From NCBI RefSeq assembly GCF_032818155.1, contig NZ_CP102589.1, forward strand, positions 854,001-918,000: 64,000 nt of DNA. The letters are read 5' to 3'. The stretch is from Niallia taxi (GTDB lineage Bacteria; Bacillota; Bacilli; Bacillales; Cytobacillaceae). Within the stretch, counting starts at the first letter, position 1. The number at the start of each line of letters is the position of its first letter. Shown here piece after piece: positions 36,122-46,386 of the stretch. Under the pieces are notes generated by a model. It ran no database searches, was not told the DNA's origin, and saw nothing but the letters and a program-made list of their open reading frames with translations. Position numbers and translations under genes: made by a program.

Positions 36122-36724
36122 GTGATTACGGTCATTATCTCTGAGGACCAAAGAATGCTTAGAGGAGCTTTAGGAACACTCTTAAGCTTTGAAGATGATA
36201 TTGATGTAATAGGGCAGGCTGCAAACGGAAAGGAAGCTCTTGAGCTGATTAATACCCACTCACCCGATGTTTGTTTGTTGGATATAGAAATGCCGGTTAT
36301 GAGCGGACTTGAGGTTGCAGAGGCGCTGCAAAGAAAGGGAGCAGCAAGTAAAATCATTATTCTTACAACATTTGCGAGGCCAGGTTACTTTGAAAGAGCA
36401 TTAAAAGCAAATGTTCACGGTTATTTGTTAAAAGACGGACCGAGTGAAGAGCTGGCAGAAGCAATTCGAAATGTTATGAAAGGAAAGAGGGAGTTTGCCT
36501 CTGAATTAATTTTTGGCAGCATGCTTAAAGAAAATCCCTTAACGGAAAGAGAAAGGGAGATATTAGCATTAGTTGCAAAAGGGAAGACGGTTAAAGAAAT
36601 TTCCTCAACCTTGTATTTGTCTTCTGGCACTGTCCGTAATTATATTTCCGAAGCATTAAATAAATTAGAAGTAAAAAATAGGATTGAAGCAATTTCAAAA
36701 GCACAAAAGAATGGTTGGATTTAA
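36122..36724 (+). CDS. LuxR/NarL-family response regulator (YvfU-like)
   Basis: 200 residues, the same length as YvfU. Starts at GTG with GGAGGAGG at 6 nt. The receiver has Asp54 (L-L-D-I-E-M-P), and the C-terminal helix-turn-helix (about 135-195) has L-T-E-R-E-R-E-I-L and V-K-E-I-S-S-T-L-Y-L-S-S-G-T-V-R-N. It probably binds the inverted repeat at 33247-33273 and activates its own operon. Confidence 0.9.
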   Translation: MITVIISEDQRMLRGALGTLLSFEDDIDVIGQAANGKEALELINTHSPDVCLLDIEMPVMSGLEVAEALQRKGAASKIIILTTFARPGYFERALKANVHGYLLKDGPSEELAEAIRNVMKGKREFASELIFGSMLKENPLTEREREILALVAKGKTVKEISSTLYLSSGTVRNYISEALNKLEVKNRIEAISKAQKNGWI

Positions 36725-36780
36725 AAAACTTCATTTAAAAACTGTTGGTTTTTCTACATTAACACTCCAATTAAGAAAAT

Positions 36781-36834
36781 CCTGATGTTTAGGCGATATT
36801 CTATGTGATTTCGCCTAAATGTCGGGGTTTTTTA
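36781..36834 (+). terminator. Rho-independent terminator of the yvfRSTU-like operon
   Basis: TTTAGGCGA and TCGCCTAAA (about 36788-36796 and 36811-36819) pair; the stem is extended by flanking bases and ends in GGGGTTTTTTA. Confidence 0.85.
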
Positions 36835-37215
36835 TTTGCTGTTTTTGGTGGAGTTAAAGATGTTGAAAAATGCTTTTGAAGGAAGGTTGTATAATTTGAA
36901 GATGCTCGACTCATATAATAGTGATTAGTTTTTAGTTAGCTTAAGAATTTTTACTAGTTATTTTGAGAAGAAGCTAATTACTCTAGTTCAATCCTTACCT
37001 CGAAATTTCTACTTTATTAGTAATATAAAAAAACCAAATCCTATCAATAAATGACAAAATAATGCAAAATATCCTATATATTTACAAATTTTATAAGTAA
37101 TTTGAACTATTTTGGCGGAAGAACTAAAAGTCTTATTAACAATTTTCGGGTAATATTGCATAATTATAGGGGGTTAATCGCTAAGACTATTTTATCAGAC
37201 GAATCTTTTTAGGAG
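36835..37215 (+). other. AT-rich leader region before the glucosaminidase gene
   Basis: No supported gene. The region is very A+T rich. A possible -10 (TAATAT near 37152) is present, but I could not fit a SigD or SigA promoter convincingly. AGGAGGTG at 37211-37218 is the ribosome binding site. Confidence 0.35.
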
Positions 37216-40200
37216 GTGCCTCGGATCAAGAAGTTTTTACCCATAACTATTTTGACTGCAGCGTTAGGGATTTCTGGTTTTTTCCTTCCGGCGAGTCATG
37301 ATGCAGAAGCAGCAACTGCTGCAAAATGGTCTGTTAGCTACTATAACAATACGGGTATGTCTGGAACTCCTGTGCTTAAAGAGGAGATTTCACAAAATGA
37401 GCTTGGATTGAAGGTAGATAACGGCAAAAATTCTCCGGCAACCGGAGTAAACAGTGATAACTTTTCTGCTGTTTATCAGTCCGATCAAGTGATGCCTGCA
37501 GGGAATTATATTCTGCGGACAAGGGCGGATGACGGCATTAGAGTATATGTGGATGGCAAGAAGGTAATAGATGATTGGACTGCAAGCAGCTATTGGAAAA
37601 GTGAGAAGTCCAAAGTGATTACGGTCTCAGATCTGACTAACCAATCCAACAAACAGCTTCATCGCATAAAGGTAGAATACTATGATAAGACTGGCGGCAG
37701 CGGTCTTGAAGTTTATCTTCATCCATATGAGGATGAAACAGAGGACTCAAGCTGGCTAGGACTCTATTATTCTAATAAATCTTACTCTGGCACTCCCGCA
37801 TTAGTGGAAGGCGGAGCTACAGCTGGCACAAAGCTGACACAGCTCCTTAAAGACTGGGGACGAGAAAGCCCGGCAGACGGTTTGCCTGCTGACAACTTTA
37901 CAGCTACTTATTTAAAGAAGCTTGCTGGTGGTAAGGATTATTTTGTCCAATCCTATGCAGATGACCAGATTGAAGTGAAAATAGGAAACCAAACCGTCAT
38001 TAAGCAGAACTACAATTCTTCTGGCGCAATTAATACTGGTGTCGCAGTCAATGTTGGCTCTGGCGAACAGACAATGAAGGTAAATTACCTTGAAGCGACT
38101 GGCAGGGCACGATTTGCAGCAGAAGCAGTTGAATTTGGCGACTGGATTGGCTGGTATTATGACAATACCTCGTTAAGCGGAACGCCAAAAAGACAGAATG
38201 TTATTCAGGGAGACGGTAAGTCTCTTAAAGTAGAAAACGGTTCAGGCTCTCCAATAAGCGGCATTGGCAAGGATAATTTCTCTGTCAGATATTCAACTGC
38301 ACAGAGAATTAAAGCAGGTAAATATATTTTGCGAACGCGTGCTGATGACGGCATGCGCGTTTATATTGACGGCAAGTTGGCTGTGGACGGCTGGAAATCA
38401 AGCAGCTATTGGAAAAGTGAACAAGTGCATATGATTGACATCAAAGATAAGAGCACGAGTGGTTCTAGCAAGGATGTTCATGAAATTACGATTGAATATT
38501 ATGAGAAGACAGGCGGAAGCGGTCTGGAATTCTACTTGAATTCTATTCAAGAAGAGGCGGCAGCTAATAAATGGCTTGGGTTATATTATAACAATACTTC
38601 TTTAAGCGGACTTGCGGCAGTAATTGAGGGAGGCGCTACTGCAGGAACAAAGCAGAGTCAGCTTTTCCACAATTGGGATAAAAACAAGCCGTACCCGAAT
38701 GTAAATGAGGATAATTTCACGGCAAGCTATTACAAGCTCCTTGATGGAAGCAAGGATTACTTTATTCAGACATTTGCGGATGACCGTATTCGGGCGAAAG
38801 CAAATGGCAAAACCATCATTAATCGCTGGACTAATTCCTCTGGAATAGTCGATTCAGGCATCATCACTGATTTGGCTGCTGGAAATAATCTTCTTCAAGT
38901 TGATTATATGGAAGCAGGCGGCAGAGCAAGAATAGCAGGAGATGCGGTGCCACTTGGCAACTGGATTGCTTGGTATTATAACAATACCTCCTTAAGCGGC
39001 TTCCCAGCGGCACAAAACACGATTTCAAGTGATGGTACATCCTTGAAGGTTGAAAATGGCTATGGTTCACCTGTCAGCGCTGTTGGTGGAGATTATTTCT
39101 CTGCAAGCTATGCAACAGCACAAAGAATTAAGGCAGGAGATTATATTGTAAGAACAAGAGCAGATGATGGAATGCGTGTTTATATAGATGGCAAGCTTGC
39201 AGTGGACAGCTGGGAATCAAGCAGCTATTGGAAAAGTGAACAAACGCATGTCATTTCTGTTAAGGACCATACGACAGGAAATGCAGACCAAAAGGATATC
39301 CATACGATACGCATTGAGTATTATGAGCAGACAAAAGGAAGCGGACTGGAATTTTATCTGCAGCCTGCGAGTGCTGAACTGGAAAAGGACAGCTGGCTGG
39401 AGCTTTATTACAATAATACCAATCAGTCTGGAACTCCTGTTAAGGCAGTCGGGGGCGCAACAGCAGGCACTAAGGTGAAGGAGCTTCTTCATAATTGGGG
39501 AACAGGCAAGCCTTATGCAGAAGTCAACGCCGATAATTTCTCTGCTAAGTTCATGAAGCTTATTGCGGGCGGCAAGGATTATGTTTTGGAAACATATGCA
39601 GATGACGGAGTGAAAGCAACTGTAGATGATAAGAGTATTATCAACCGCTGGTCCAATTCATCTGGAAAATCAGATTTTGGGACAATCACAGGCTTAAGTG
39701 CAGGTGATCACCGTTTAACTGTTGATTACTTTGAAAATACCAACAATGCAGGAATTGCAGCAACAGTGGCACCATTCGGAAACTGGATTGCATCCTATTA
39801 CAACAATACATCATTGACTGGAATGCCTAAGACTGTCAAAACGGTTTCCGGCAATGGAACAAGCCTGAAGGTGGAAAACGGCAATGGATCACCAACTGCG
39901 GGAATCAATGCCGACAATTTCTCTGTAAGCTATAAAACAGCTCAGAGAATCAATTCAGGCAGCTATATTTTGCGCACAAGAGCAGATGACGGTATCCGTG
40001 TCTATCTTGATGGCAATCTAGTTGTGGACAAATGGAGTCCAAGCAGCTACTGGAAGAGTGAATCTACTGACATTATTCAGGTGAAGGATCGCACGACAGG
40101 CTCAGCAGCGGACAAAAATGTTCATACGATTGAAATTCAGTATTATGACAACACAGGCAGCAGTGGTCTTGAATTTTATTTGCAAAATGCGGATAAAGAA

Positions 40201-42330
40201 GTAGAGAAGAACAGCTGGTTCGGCCAATTTTATCCGAACAGCACCTTGTCAGGTAATTATGTGAACATTGTAGGCGGGGCGACATCTGGCAATAAGCTTG
40301 ATACGATTCGCTACAACTGGGGAACATCACAATCAATTTCCGGGCTGCCTGCAGATAATTTCTCTGCACGCTTTAGGAAAGTGATAACAGGCGGCAAGGA
40401 TTACTTTGCACAGGCTTTTGCTGATGATGGCATCCGAATGAGCCTTGATGGCAGTAAGTTCATTGATAAGTGGACAAACTCCTCTGGCGATATTTACCGT
40501 GCAACATTGCCGGCGGTGGCAAGCGGTGATCATACCGTTACGGCTGAATACTATGAAAATACCGGCAAGGCAGCAGTGTTTGCAGATGTAGTGCCGTTTG
40601 GAAATTGGATGGCCTATTATTATGACAATACAGAAACATCTGGTGCACCTGTGAATGCGAAAATCATGGAGCCAAACAGCAACAACGGTTTTACAGAGGA
40701 CTTCGGCTATGATGCGCCGATGGCTAATGTGCCTGCAAATAACTATTCAACGCGTTATGTTACGGCAAAGCGGTTGACTGCTGGCGATTATTACATCAAC
40801 ACGATTGCCGATGATGGTGTGCAGGTGCTTATTGACGGCAAGGTAGTCATCGACAGATATACTGCAGGCAACAGCAAAAATAATGCAGTCAAATATTCTG
40901 TTAAGAATGGAGCAGAAGGAGATATTCATTGGATTGAAGTAAGATACCTTGAAAAAACAGGTAAATCGAATATCAACTTCTCGATAACACCATTTAAGGA
41001 AAGCAGTCTGATTAACAAAGATACGTGGACGATTCAATATTATCCAAATGTCATCAATCCAAGCAACCCTGTATCATCTACAGGACTTGTGGAAATTGAT
41101 CAAGAATCTGATGTTAACTTCAACTGGGGCTCAGGGTCTCCGGCAAGCTCTATTCCAAATGACAACTTCTCAGCAGTCATGAGCAAACAAGTCTATTTCT
41201 CAAAGAGCTCGAATTATGACTTCTCTGTCAATGCAGATGATGGTGTTAAACTACTTGTAGATGGAAAAACGGTCATTGATTCATGGGTAGCGAAGAAGGG
41301 CTTAAGAGAAGAAAAGGCAAAGTATATGGATAAAGGCTATCATACTGTTACAATCCAATACTTTGAAAGCACAGGAAATGCGAGCATTAGCCTGGACATT
41401 AAAGAATCAGTGAAGCAGGAAGTTATTAAGACATACAGCGACTTCAGCCTTACACTTGACCAAATGACGACAATACAAGGTAATTCTGCCCCAAAAACAG
41501 ATAAGCGCTATGACCTCTATTTGCGGGAGGATGCTTTTTATACGAAGAGCAATGGCAAGTTAGCTGTTGAAGGCGGCTGGAATATCCGAACAGGACCTGG
41601 AACAAATTATGGTTCACATGATCTCCGCTTCCTAGCAGGAGACAGTGACTTTACAATCTTAAGCACAGTGAAGGGAACGGACGGCAAGAACTGGATGAAG
41701 CTTGGTGGATGGGTACCTCCATCTTTAGTGGATTTAAAGTACTACATCAATCCTGCCAACTTCCAAAATACGTTGAAGGCACAGCTTCAATTCGTTAAGC
41801 TTTCTGAACCAGGAACAATCAACGTGAATGAGGTAAACGAAAAGGTTCTTACCGGAAAAGGTATTCTCGCTGGAAAAGCAAGCAGCTATCAAAAGGCTGC
41901 AGAGCAATATGGAGTAAATGCTGTTTACTTAATGGCGCACTCCTTCTTGGAAACAGGAAATGGAACAAGCCAGTTGGCTAAAGGCGTCACATATAATGGT
42001 AAAACAGTTTATAATATGTATGGAATTGGCGCGACAGATAATAATGCCCTTTCAGGAGGATCTGCCTTCGCTTACAGTGCAGGCTGGTTCACACCAGAAG
42101 CGGCGATTATTGGCGGTGCTGAATTCGTGAGAAAAGACTATATCGACAGAGGACAGGATACTATATATGAAATGAGATGGAACCCAGTGGGCGCAGCTGC
42201 AAACGGGTATGCCACACATCAATATGCAACAGATATTGGGTGGGCTTCTAAGCAAACATCCAGCATGTATAATATTTATAATATTCTAGAGTCATATAGT
42301 ATTACGCTTGACATACCAAGATATAAATAA
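37216..42330 (+). CDS. Giant secreted cell-wall N-acetylglucosaminidase with ten PA14 units and an SH3b domain
   Basis: About 1,700 residues with a signal peptide (K-K start, hydrophobic core, A-E-A-A end near residue 34). Ten PA14-like carbohydrate-binding units start with W-x-x-x-Y-Y at residues 38, 180, 310, 453, 583, 727, 857, 1001, 1131 and 1271. They alternate strictly between a roughly 143-residue type (R-T-R-A-D-D-G-x-R-V-Y) and a 130-residue type (G-G-A-T-A-G-T-K). An SH3b domain follows (G-W-N-I-R-T-G-P-G near 1455), then a GH73-type glucosaminidase with catalytic Glu1579 in F-L-E-T-G-N-G. It should cleave peptidoglycan glycans. The GTG start is inside AGGAGGTG; ATC at 37222 is better spaced. 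Confidence 0.85.
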   Translation: MPRIKKFLPITILTAALGISGFFLPASHDAEAATAAKWSVSYYNNTGMSGTPVLKEEISQNELGLKVDNGKNSPATGVNSDNFSAVYQSDQVMPAGNYILRTRADDGIRVYVDGKKVIDDWTASSYWKSEKSKVITVSDLTNQSNKQLHRIKVEYYDKTGGSGLEVYLHPYEDETEDSSWLGLYYSNKSYSGTPALVEGGATAGTKLTQLLKDWGRESPADGLPADNFTATYLKKLAGGKDYFVQSYADDQIEVKIGNQTVIKQNYNSSGAINTGVAVNVGSGEQTMKVNYLEATGRARFAAEAVEFGDWIGWYYDNTSLSGTPKRQNVIQGDGKSLKVENGSGSPISGIGKDNFSVRYSTAQRIKAGKYILRTRADDGMRVYIDGKLAVDGWKSSSYWKSEQVHMIDIKDKSTSGSSKDVHEITIEYYEKTGGSGLEFYLNSIQEEAAANKWLGLYYNNTSLSGLAAVIEGGATAGTKQSQLFHNWDKNKPYPNVNEDNFTASYYKLLDGSKDYFIQTFADDRIRAKANGKTIINRWTNSSGIVDSGIITDLAAGNNLLQVDYMEAGGRARIAGDAVPLGNWIAWYYNNTSLSGFPAAQNTISSDGTSLKVENGYGSPVSAVGGDYFSASYATAQRIKAGDYIVRTRADDGMRVYIDGKLAVDSWESSSYWKSEQTHVISVKDHTTGNADQKDIHTIRIEYYEQTKGSGLEFYLQPASAELEKDSWLELYYNNTNQSGTPVKAVGGATAGTKVKELLHNWGTGKPYAEVNADNFSAKFMKLIAGGKDYVLETYADDGVKATVDDKSIINRWSNSSGKSDFGTITGLSAGDHRLTVDYFENTNNAGIAATVAPFGNWIASYYNNTSLTGMPKTVKTVSGNGTSLKVENGNGSPTAGINADNFSVSYKTAQRINSGSYILRTRADDGIRVYLDGNLVVDKWSPSSYWKSESTDIIQVKDRTTGSAADKNVHTIEIQYYDNTGSSGLEFYLQNADKEVEKNSWFGQFYPNSTLSGNYVNIVGGATSGNKLDTIRYNWGTSQSISGLPADNFSARFRKVITGGKDYFAQAFADDGIRMSLDGSKFIDKWTNSSGDIYRATLPAVASGDHTVTAEYYENTGKAAVFADVVPFGNWMAYYYDNTETSGAPVNAKIMEPNSNNGFTEDFGYDAPMANVPANNYSTRYVTAKRLTAGDYYINTIADDGVQVLIDGKVVIDRYTAGNSKNNAVKYSVKNGAEGDIHWIEVRYLEKTGKSNINFSITPFKESSLINKDTWTIQYYPNVINPSNPVSSTGLVEIDQESDVNFNWGSGSPASSIPNDNFSAVMSKQVYFSKSSNYDFSVNADDGVKLLVDGKTVIDSWVAKKGLREEKAKYMDKGYHTVTIQYFESTGNASISLDIKESVKQEVIKTYSDFSLTLDQMTTIQGNSAPKTDKRYDLYLREDAFYTKSNGKLAVEGGWNIRTGPGTNYGSHDLRFLAGDSDFTILSTVKGTDGKNWMKLGGWVPPSLVDLKYYINPANFQNTLKAQLQFVKLSEPGTINVNEVNEKVLTGKGILAGKASSYQKAAEQYGVNAVYLMAHSFLETGNGTSQLAKGVTYNGKTVYNMYGIGATDNNALSGGSAFAYSAGWFTPEAAIIGGAEFVRKDYIDRGQDTIYEMRWNPVGAAANGYATHQYATDIGWASKQTSSMYNIYNILESYSITLDIPRYK

Positions 42331-42331
42331 G

Positions 42332-42362
42332 AAAAGGCCGCCAAAATTTTGGCGGCTTTTTA
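42332..42362 (+). terminator. Rho-independent terminator of the glucosaminidase gene
   Basis: AAAAGGCCGCCAAAA pairs with TTTTGGCGGCTTTTT without mismatches in the core. Confidence 0.92.
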
Positions 42363-42481
42363 TGTGGTCAGATTTTCCAGATGAAAAGGGGAAAGGGGAT
42401 AAACACAATGCCAGCAAGGTATTACCATCTCTAAAGTAAAAATACTTTGTCGAAATATAAGACTTTATGCAAAAATTCAGT

Positions 42482-42509
42482 TTGCAAAAGTCAAATCTTC
42501 GGCTATAAT
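42482..42509 (+). promoter_or_regulatory. SigA promoter of xpt-pbuX
   Basis: TTGCAA (42482-42487), a 16-bp spacer, then TATAAT (42504-42509), 24 bp before the riboswitch. Confidence 0.75.
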
Positions 42510-42532
42510 TCCTATATAACAATTATATTCAT

Positions 42533-43341
<809 letters not shown>

Positions 43342-43342
<1 letters not shown>

Positions 43343-44637
43343 TGAATAATATAAAGACATGGTCAATTGGTTTTCAACACGTTCTGGCAATGTATGCCGG
43401 AGCAGTGCTAGTTCCCTTGATTGTAGGGGGAGCGCTGAACTTAACATTCGAACAATTGACGTACTTAGTTTCAATCGACCTGTTAACATGCGGAATCGCA
43501 ACACTGCTGCAAGTTTGGAAAAATAAATTCTTTGGGATTGGTCTTCCTGTTATGCTTGGCTGTACATTTACAGCAGTAGGACCGATGATTGCAATCGGAG
43601 CAAACCATGGTGTGACAGCCATTTATGGAGCGATTATCGTTTCAGGTCTTATCATTGTTATTATCTCTTCCTTTTTCAGTAAGCTCGTTAAATATTTCCC
43701 GCCTGTTGTAACAGGATCTGTCGTAACAATCATTGGTTTAACTTTAATTCCTGTAGCAATTAAGGATATGGCTGGCGGCGAAGGCAGTGCAGATTTCGGA
43801 GATCCGAAAAACCTACTATTGTCTTTCGGTGTATTGGTATTTATCCTGTTGTTAAATAAGTATGCCAAAGGCTTTATTAAAACTATCTCTATCCTAATCG
43901 GTCTAATTGTCGGCACAATTGTTGCAGCATTCATGGGCTTGGTTGATTTCGGAAAAGTAGCAGATGCTTCTTGGGTTCATGGCTTGAAGCCATTCTATTT
44001 CGGGATGCCAACATTTAATTTCTCTGCAATCCTAACAATGACACTTGTAGCGATTGTAAGTCTTATTGAATCAACTGGCGTGTATTTGGCGCTTAGCGAT
44101 ATCACGAAAACAAAGGTATCCGAAAAGGACCTTGCAAGAGGATACCGCTCAGAAGGAATTGCCAGTGTAATTGGCGGGGTTTTGAACTCTTTCCCTTACA
44201 CTGCATATTCTCAAAACGTCGGTCTTGTTCAGCTGACAGGCGTAAAAACGAAAAGCGCAATATTCTCTGCTGGAGTTATTCTTGTCATCTTAGGCTTCCT
44301 GCCTAAAGTAGCAGCAGTGACAACACTAATTCCAACAGCAGTTCTTGGCGGAGCATCATTAGCAATGTTCGGCATGGTGTGTGCTTATGGAATCAAAATG
44401 CTTGGACAAGTTGATTTCAATCAACAAGGAAACCTGCTTGTTGTCGCATGCTCAGTTGGCTTAGGACTTGGTGTTACAGTAGTGCCTGATATCTTTAAAG
44501 AAATGCCTGAAACAATCCGTATTTTGACAGAAAGCGGTATTGTTGCAGGAAGTCTTACAGCTATTATCCTTAATATTTTGTTTAATCTTCTGCCAAACAG
44601 AAAATCAGCAGTTAAAGCAGAACAAAAGGCAGCTTAA
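43342..44637 (+). CDS. pbuX: Xanthine permease
   Basis: 431 residues, NCS2 family, with about 14 hydrophobic segments. The motifs Q-H-V-L-A-M-Y-A-G near the N-terminus and L-I-E-S-T-G-V-Y near residue 242, plus N-S-F-P-Y-T-A-Y-S-Q-N near residue 290, are typical of xanthine/uracil permeases. It imports xanthine for the Xpt reaction encoded just upstream (overlap of one base at TAATG). A strong terminator follows. Confidence 0.93.
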
Positions 44638-44642
44638 TAAGA

Positions 44643-44676
44643 ACCTCTCCAGTATCTAACTGGAGAGGTTTTTTTT
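44643..44676 (+). terminator. Terminator of xpt-pbuX
   Basis: AACCTCTCCAGT pairs with ACTGGAGAGGTT, followed by eight T. Confidence 0.92.
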
Positions 44677-45060
44677 GCAGATGGAGAAGGGGGTGAAACT
44701 AGTTTCTTCCTTATAATATAGAAAGTGATTTCAAGGCTAATAGGAAGAAAAATTTGATTCGTGGATCTGCTACTAATAAACCTTGTATTCTGCCCTTTTA
44801 TAGAGATGTGAGTATGGTTGTTTTTGGTATTATAAACAAATGTTGAATAGAAATAACTATATAAATCTTGCGAATTTACTATACTTTTTAGAAGAATAGA
44901 ACTTTTGTTTATTTATTAAAAAGCAGTGACATTCCCCTTTCTTTCCAGTATCATAAAACCTTGTATACTATGTACGAAAACCGCCATTTAATGGCTTTTT
45001 TTGTAAGCTGTTATGCTTACAATCCAACATTGTGATTAAACATCCAGGAGGGAAAGGGAA
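44677..45060 (+). promoter_or_regulatory. Leader region of the nucleoside transporter gene with two small hairpins
   Basis: A possible -10 TATACT lies near 44973. A small hairpin with GCCATT/AATGGC arms and seven T (44983-45002) follows, then TTGTAAGC-N6-GCTTACAA (45001-45022). I searched for the purine riboswitch core here and did not find it. The first hairpin could attenuate transcription. Confidence 0.45.
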
Positions 45061-46242
45061 ATGTCTATTTTAATTGGAATAGTAGGGCTGCTTTTGACAT
45101 TAGGCTTGGCATATCTTTTGTCTAATGACAAAAAAGGCATTAACTATAAAGCGATCCTTATCATGATTGTATTGCAATTAGTAATAACTGTGGTGATGTT
45201 CAAGACAACTTTTGGCTTGAAGATTATTGAAGCTACTTCGAACGGTGTATCAAAGGTTTTGAGCTATGGTTATGAAGGCGTAAGCTTCGTTACAGGCGGT
45301 CTTGTTGCCGACGGAGTTAGTGTGTTCTTCATCAATGTATTGATGCTAATCATCTTTACATCAACATTATTATCTGTGCTCACACATATTAAAGTTCTGC
45401 CCCTTGCTATCAAGTATATTGGCGGAGCGTTGGCAAAGCTGACAGGTCTTTCAAAGGTTGTTACATTCAACAGTATTAATTCCATTTTTTTCGGACAATC
45501 TGAAACTATTTTGGCGATTAAGGCACATTTAGATAAAATGAATGACAATAAGCTGTTTGTTGTATCTACTTCTGCAATGGCATCTGTGTCTGCATCTATT
45601 ATGGGATCATATATGAACATGATTCCTGCAAAATATGTACTTGTTGCGATGCTGCTGAATGCATTGTCTGCGCTTATTATCGCAACATTGGTTTGCCCAA
45701 TTAAAAAAGAAGAAGACGAGAAAATTGATATTAAAGAAGTTGCGACAACTGATTCTATCTTTGGGGCAATCTCTGCTGGTGCGCTTGATGGTGGACGAGT
45801 TGCTTTAATCGTTGCAGCTATGCTCGTTGCATATGTTGGTTTACTTGCACTTATCAATGCTTTCTTTGAAGCAGTGTTTGGTATCGGATTTACAGGAATC
45901 CTAGGCTATGTTTTTGCACCGATTGCATGGATCATGGGAGTTCCAGGCAAGGAAATTCTGGATGCTGGTTCTGTTATGGGAACAAAGCTTGCAGCAAATG
46001 AGTTTGTCGCAATGCTCCAGTTTAAGGAAATGATTCCTCATTTGTCAGAAAAGACCGTTGGTATTGTGTCAACATTCCTTGTATCCTTTGCTAATTTCTC
46101 TTCTATTGGAATTATCTCTGGTTCTATCCAAGCGATCAACGGCGAAAAAGCAGGAATTGTTTCTAAATTTGGCTTGAAAATGCTGTTAGCAGCAACGATG
46201 GCATCTATGGTTACAGCTACAATTGTTGGTTTGTTTATATAA
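45061..46242 (+). CDS. Concentrative nucleoside transporter (NupC/NupG family)
   Basis: 393 residues with about eight to ten membrane segments. The motifs F-F-G-Q-S-E-T (near residue 147), M-A-S-V-S-A-S-I-M-G-S-Y and N-E-F-V-A-M near residue 316 are the conserved sites of CNT transporters. It should import nucleosides with protons or sodium. Its location after xpt-pbuX suggests a NupG-like purine nucleoside importer, though specificity for pyrimidines cannot be excluded. The ATG follows CAGGAGGG. It has its own leader and terminator. Confidence 0.88.
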   Translation: MSILIGIVGLLLTLGLAYLLSNDKKGINYKAILIMIVLQLVITVVMFKTTFGLKIIEATSNGVSKVLSYGYEGVSFVTGGLVADGVSVFFINVLMLIIFTSTLLSVLTHIKVLPLAIKYIGGALAKLTGLSKVVTFNSINSIFFGQSETILAIKAHLDKMNDNKLFVVSTSAMASVSASIMGSYMNMIPAKYVLVAMLLNALSALIIATLVCPIKKEEDEKIDIKEVATTDSIFGAISAGALDGGRVALIVAAMLVAYVGLLALINAFFEAVFGIGFTGILGYVFAPIAWIMGVPGKEILDAGSVMGTKLAANEFVAMLQFKEMIPHLSEKTVGIVSTFLVSFANFSSIGIISGSIQAINGEKAGIVSKFGLKMLLAATMASMVTATIVGLFI

Positions 46243-46247
46243 GAAGA

Positions 46248-46278
46248 AAAGGCTGGTAGCAATACCAGCCTTTTTATT
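46248..46278 (+). terminator. Terminator after the nucleoside transporter
   Basis: AAAAGGCTGGTA pairs with TACCAGCCTTTTT. Confidence 0.92.
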
Positions 46279-46386
46279 TTGTCAAAAACTCTATTAATTA
46301 TTGATTTTTCTGAAAAAAAGATTACGATAAAAGAAGCGAGACTATTTCGTATTTAGAAATAATGTGAACTTCTTGGGGTGGAACTA

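Noticed and set aside
37090..37215. Possible SigD promoter for the glucosaminidase
   Set aside because: TAAAAGTC is present, but no GCCGATAT-like -10 at the required 15-bp spacing.
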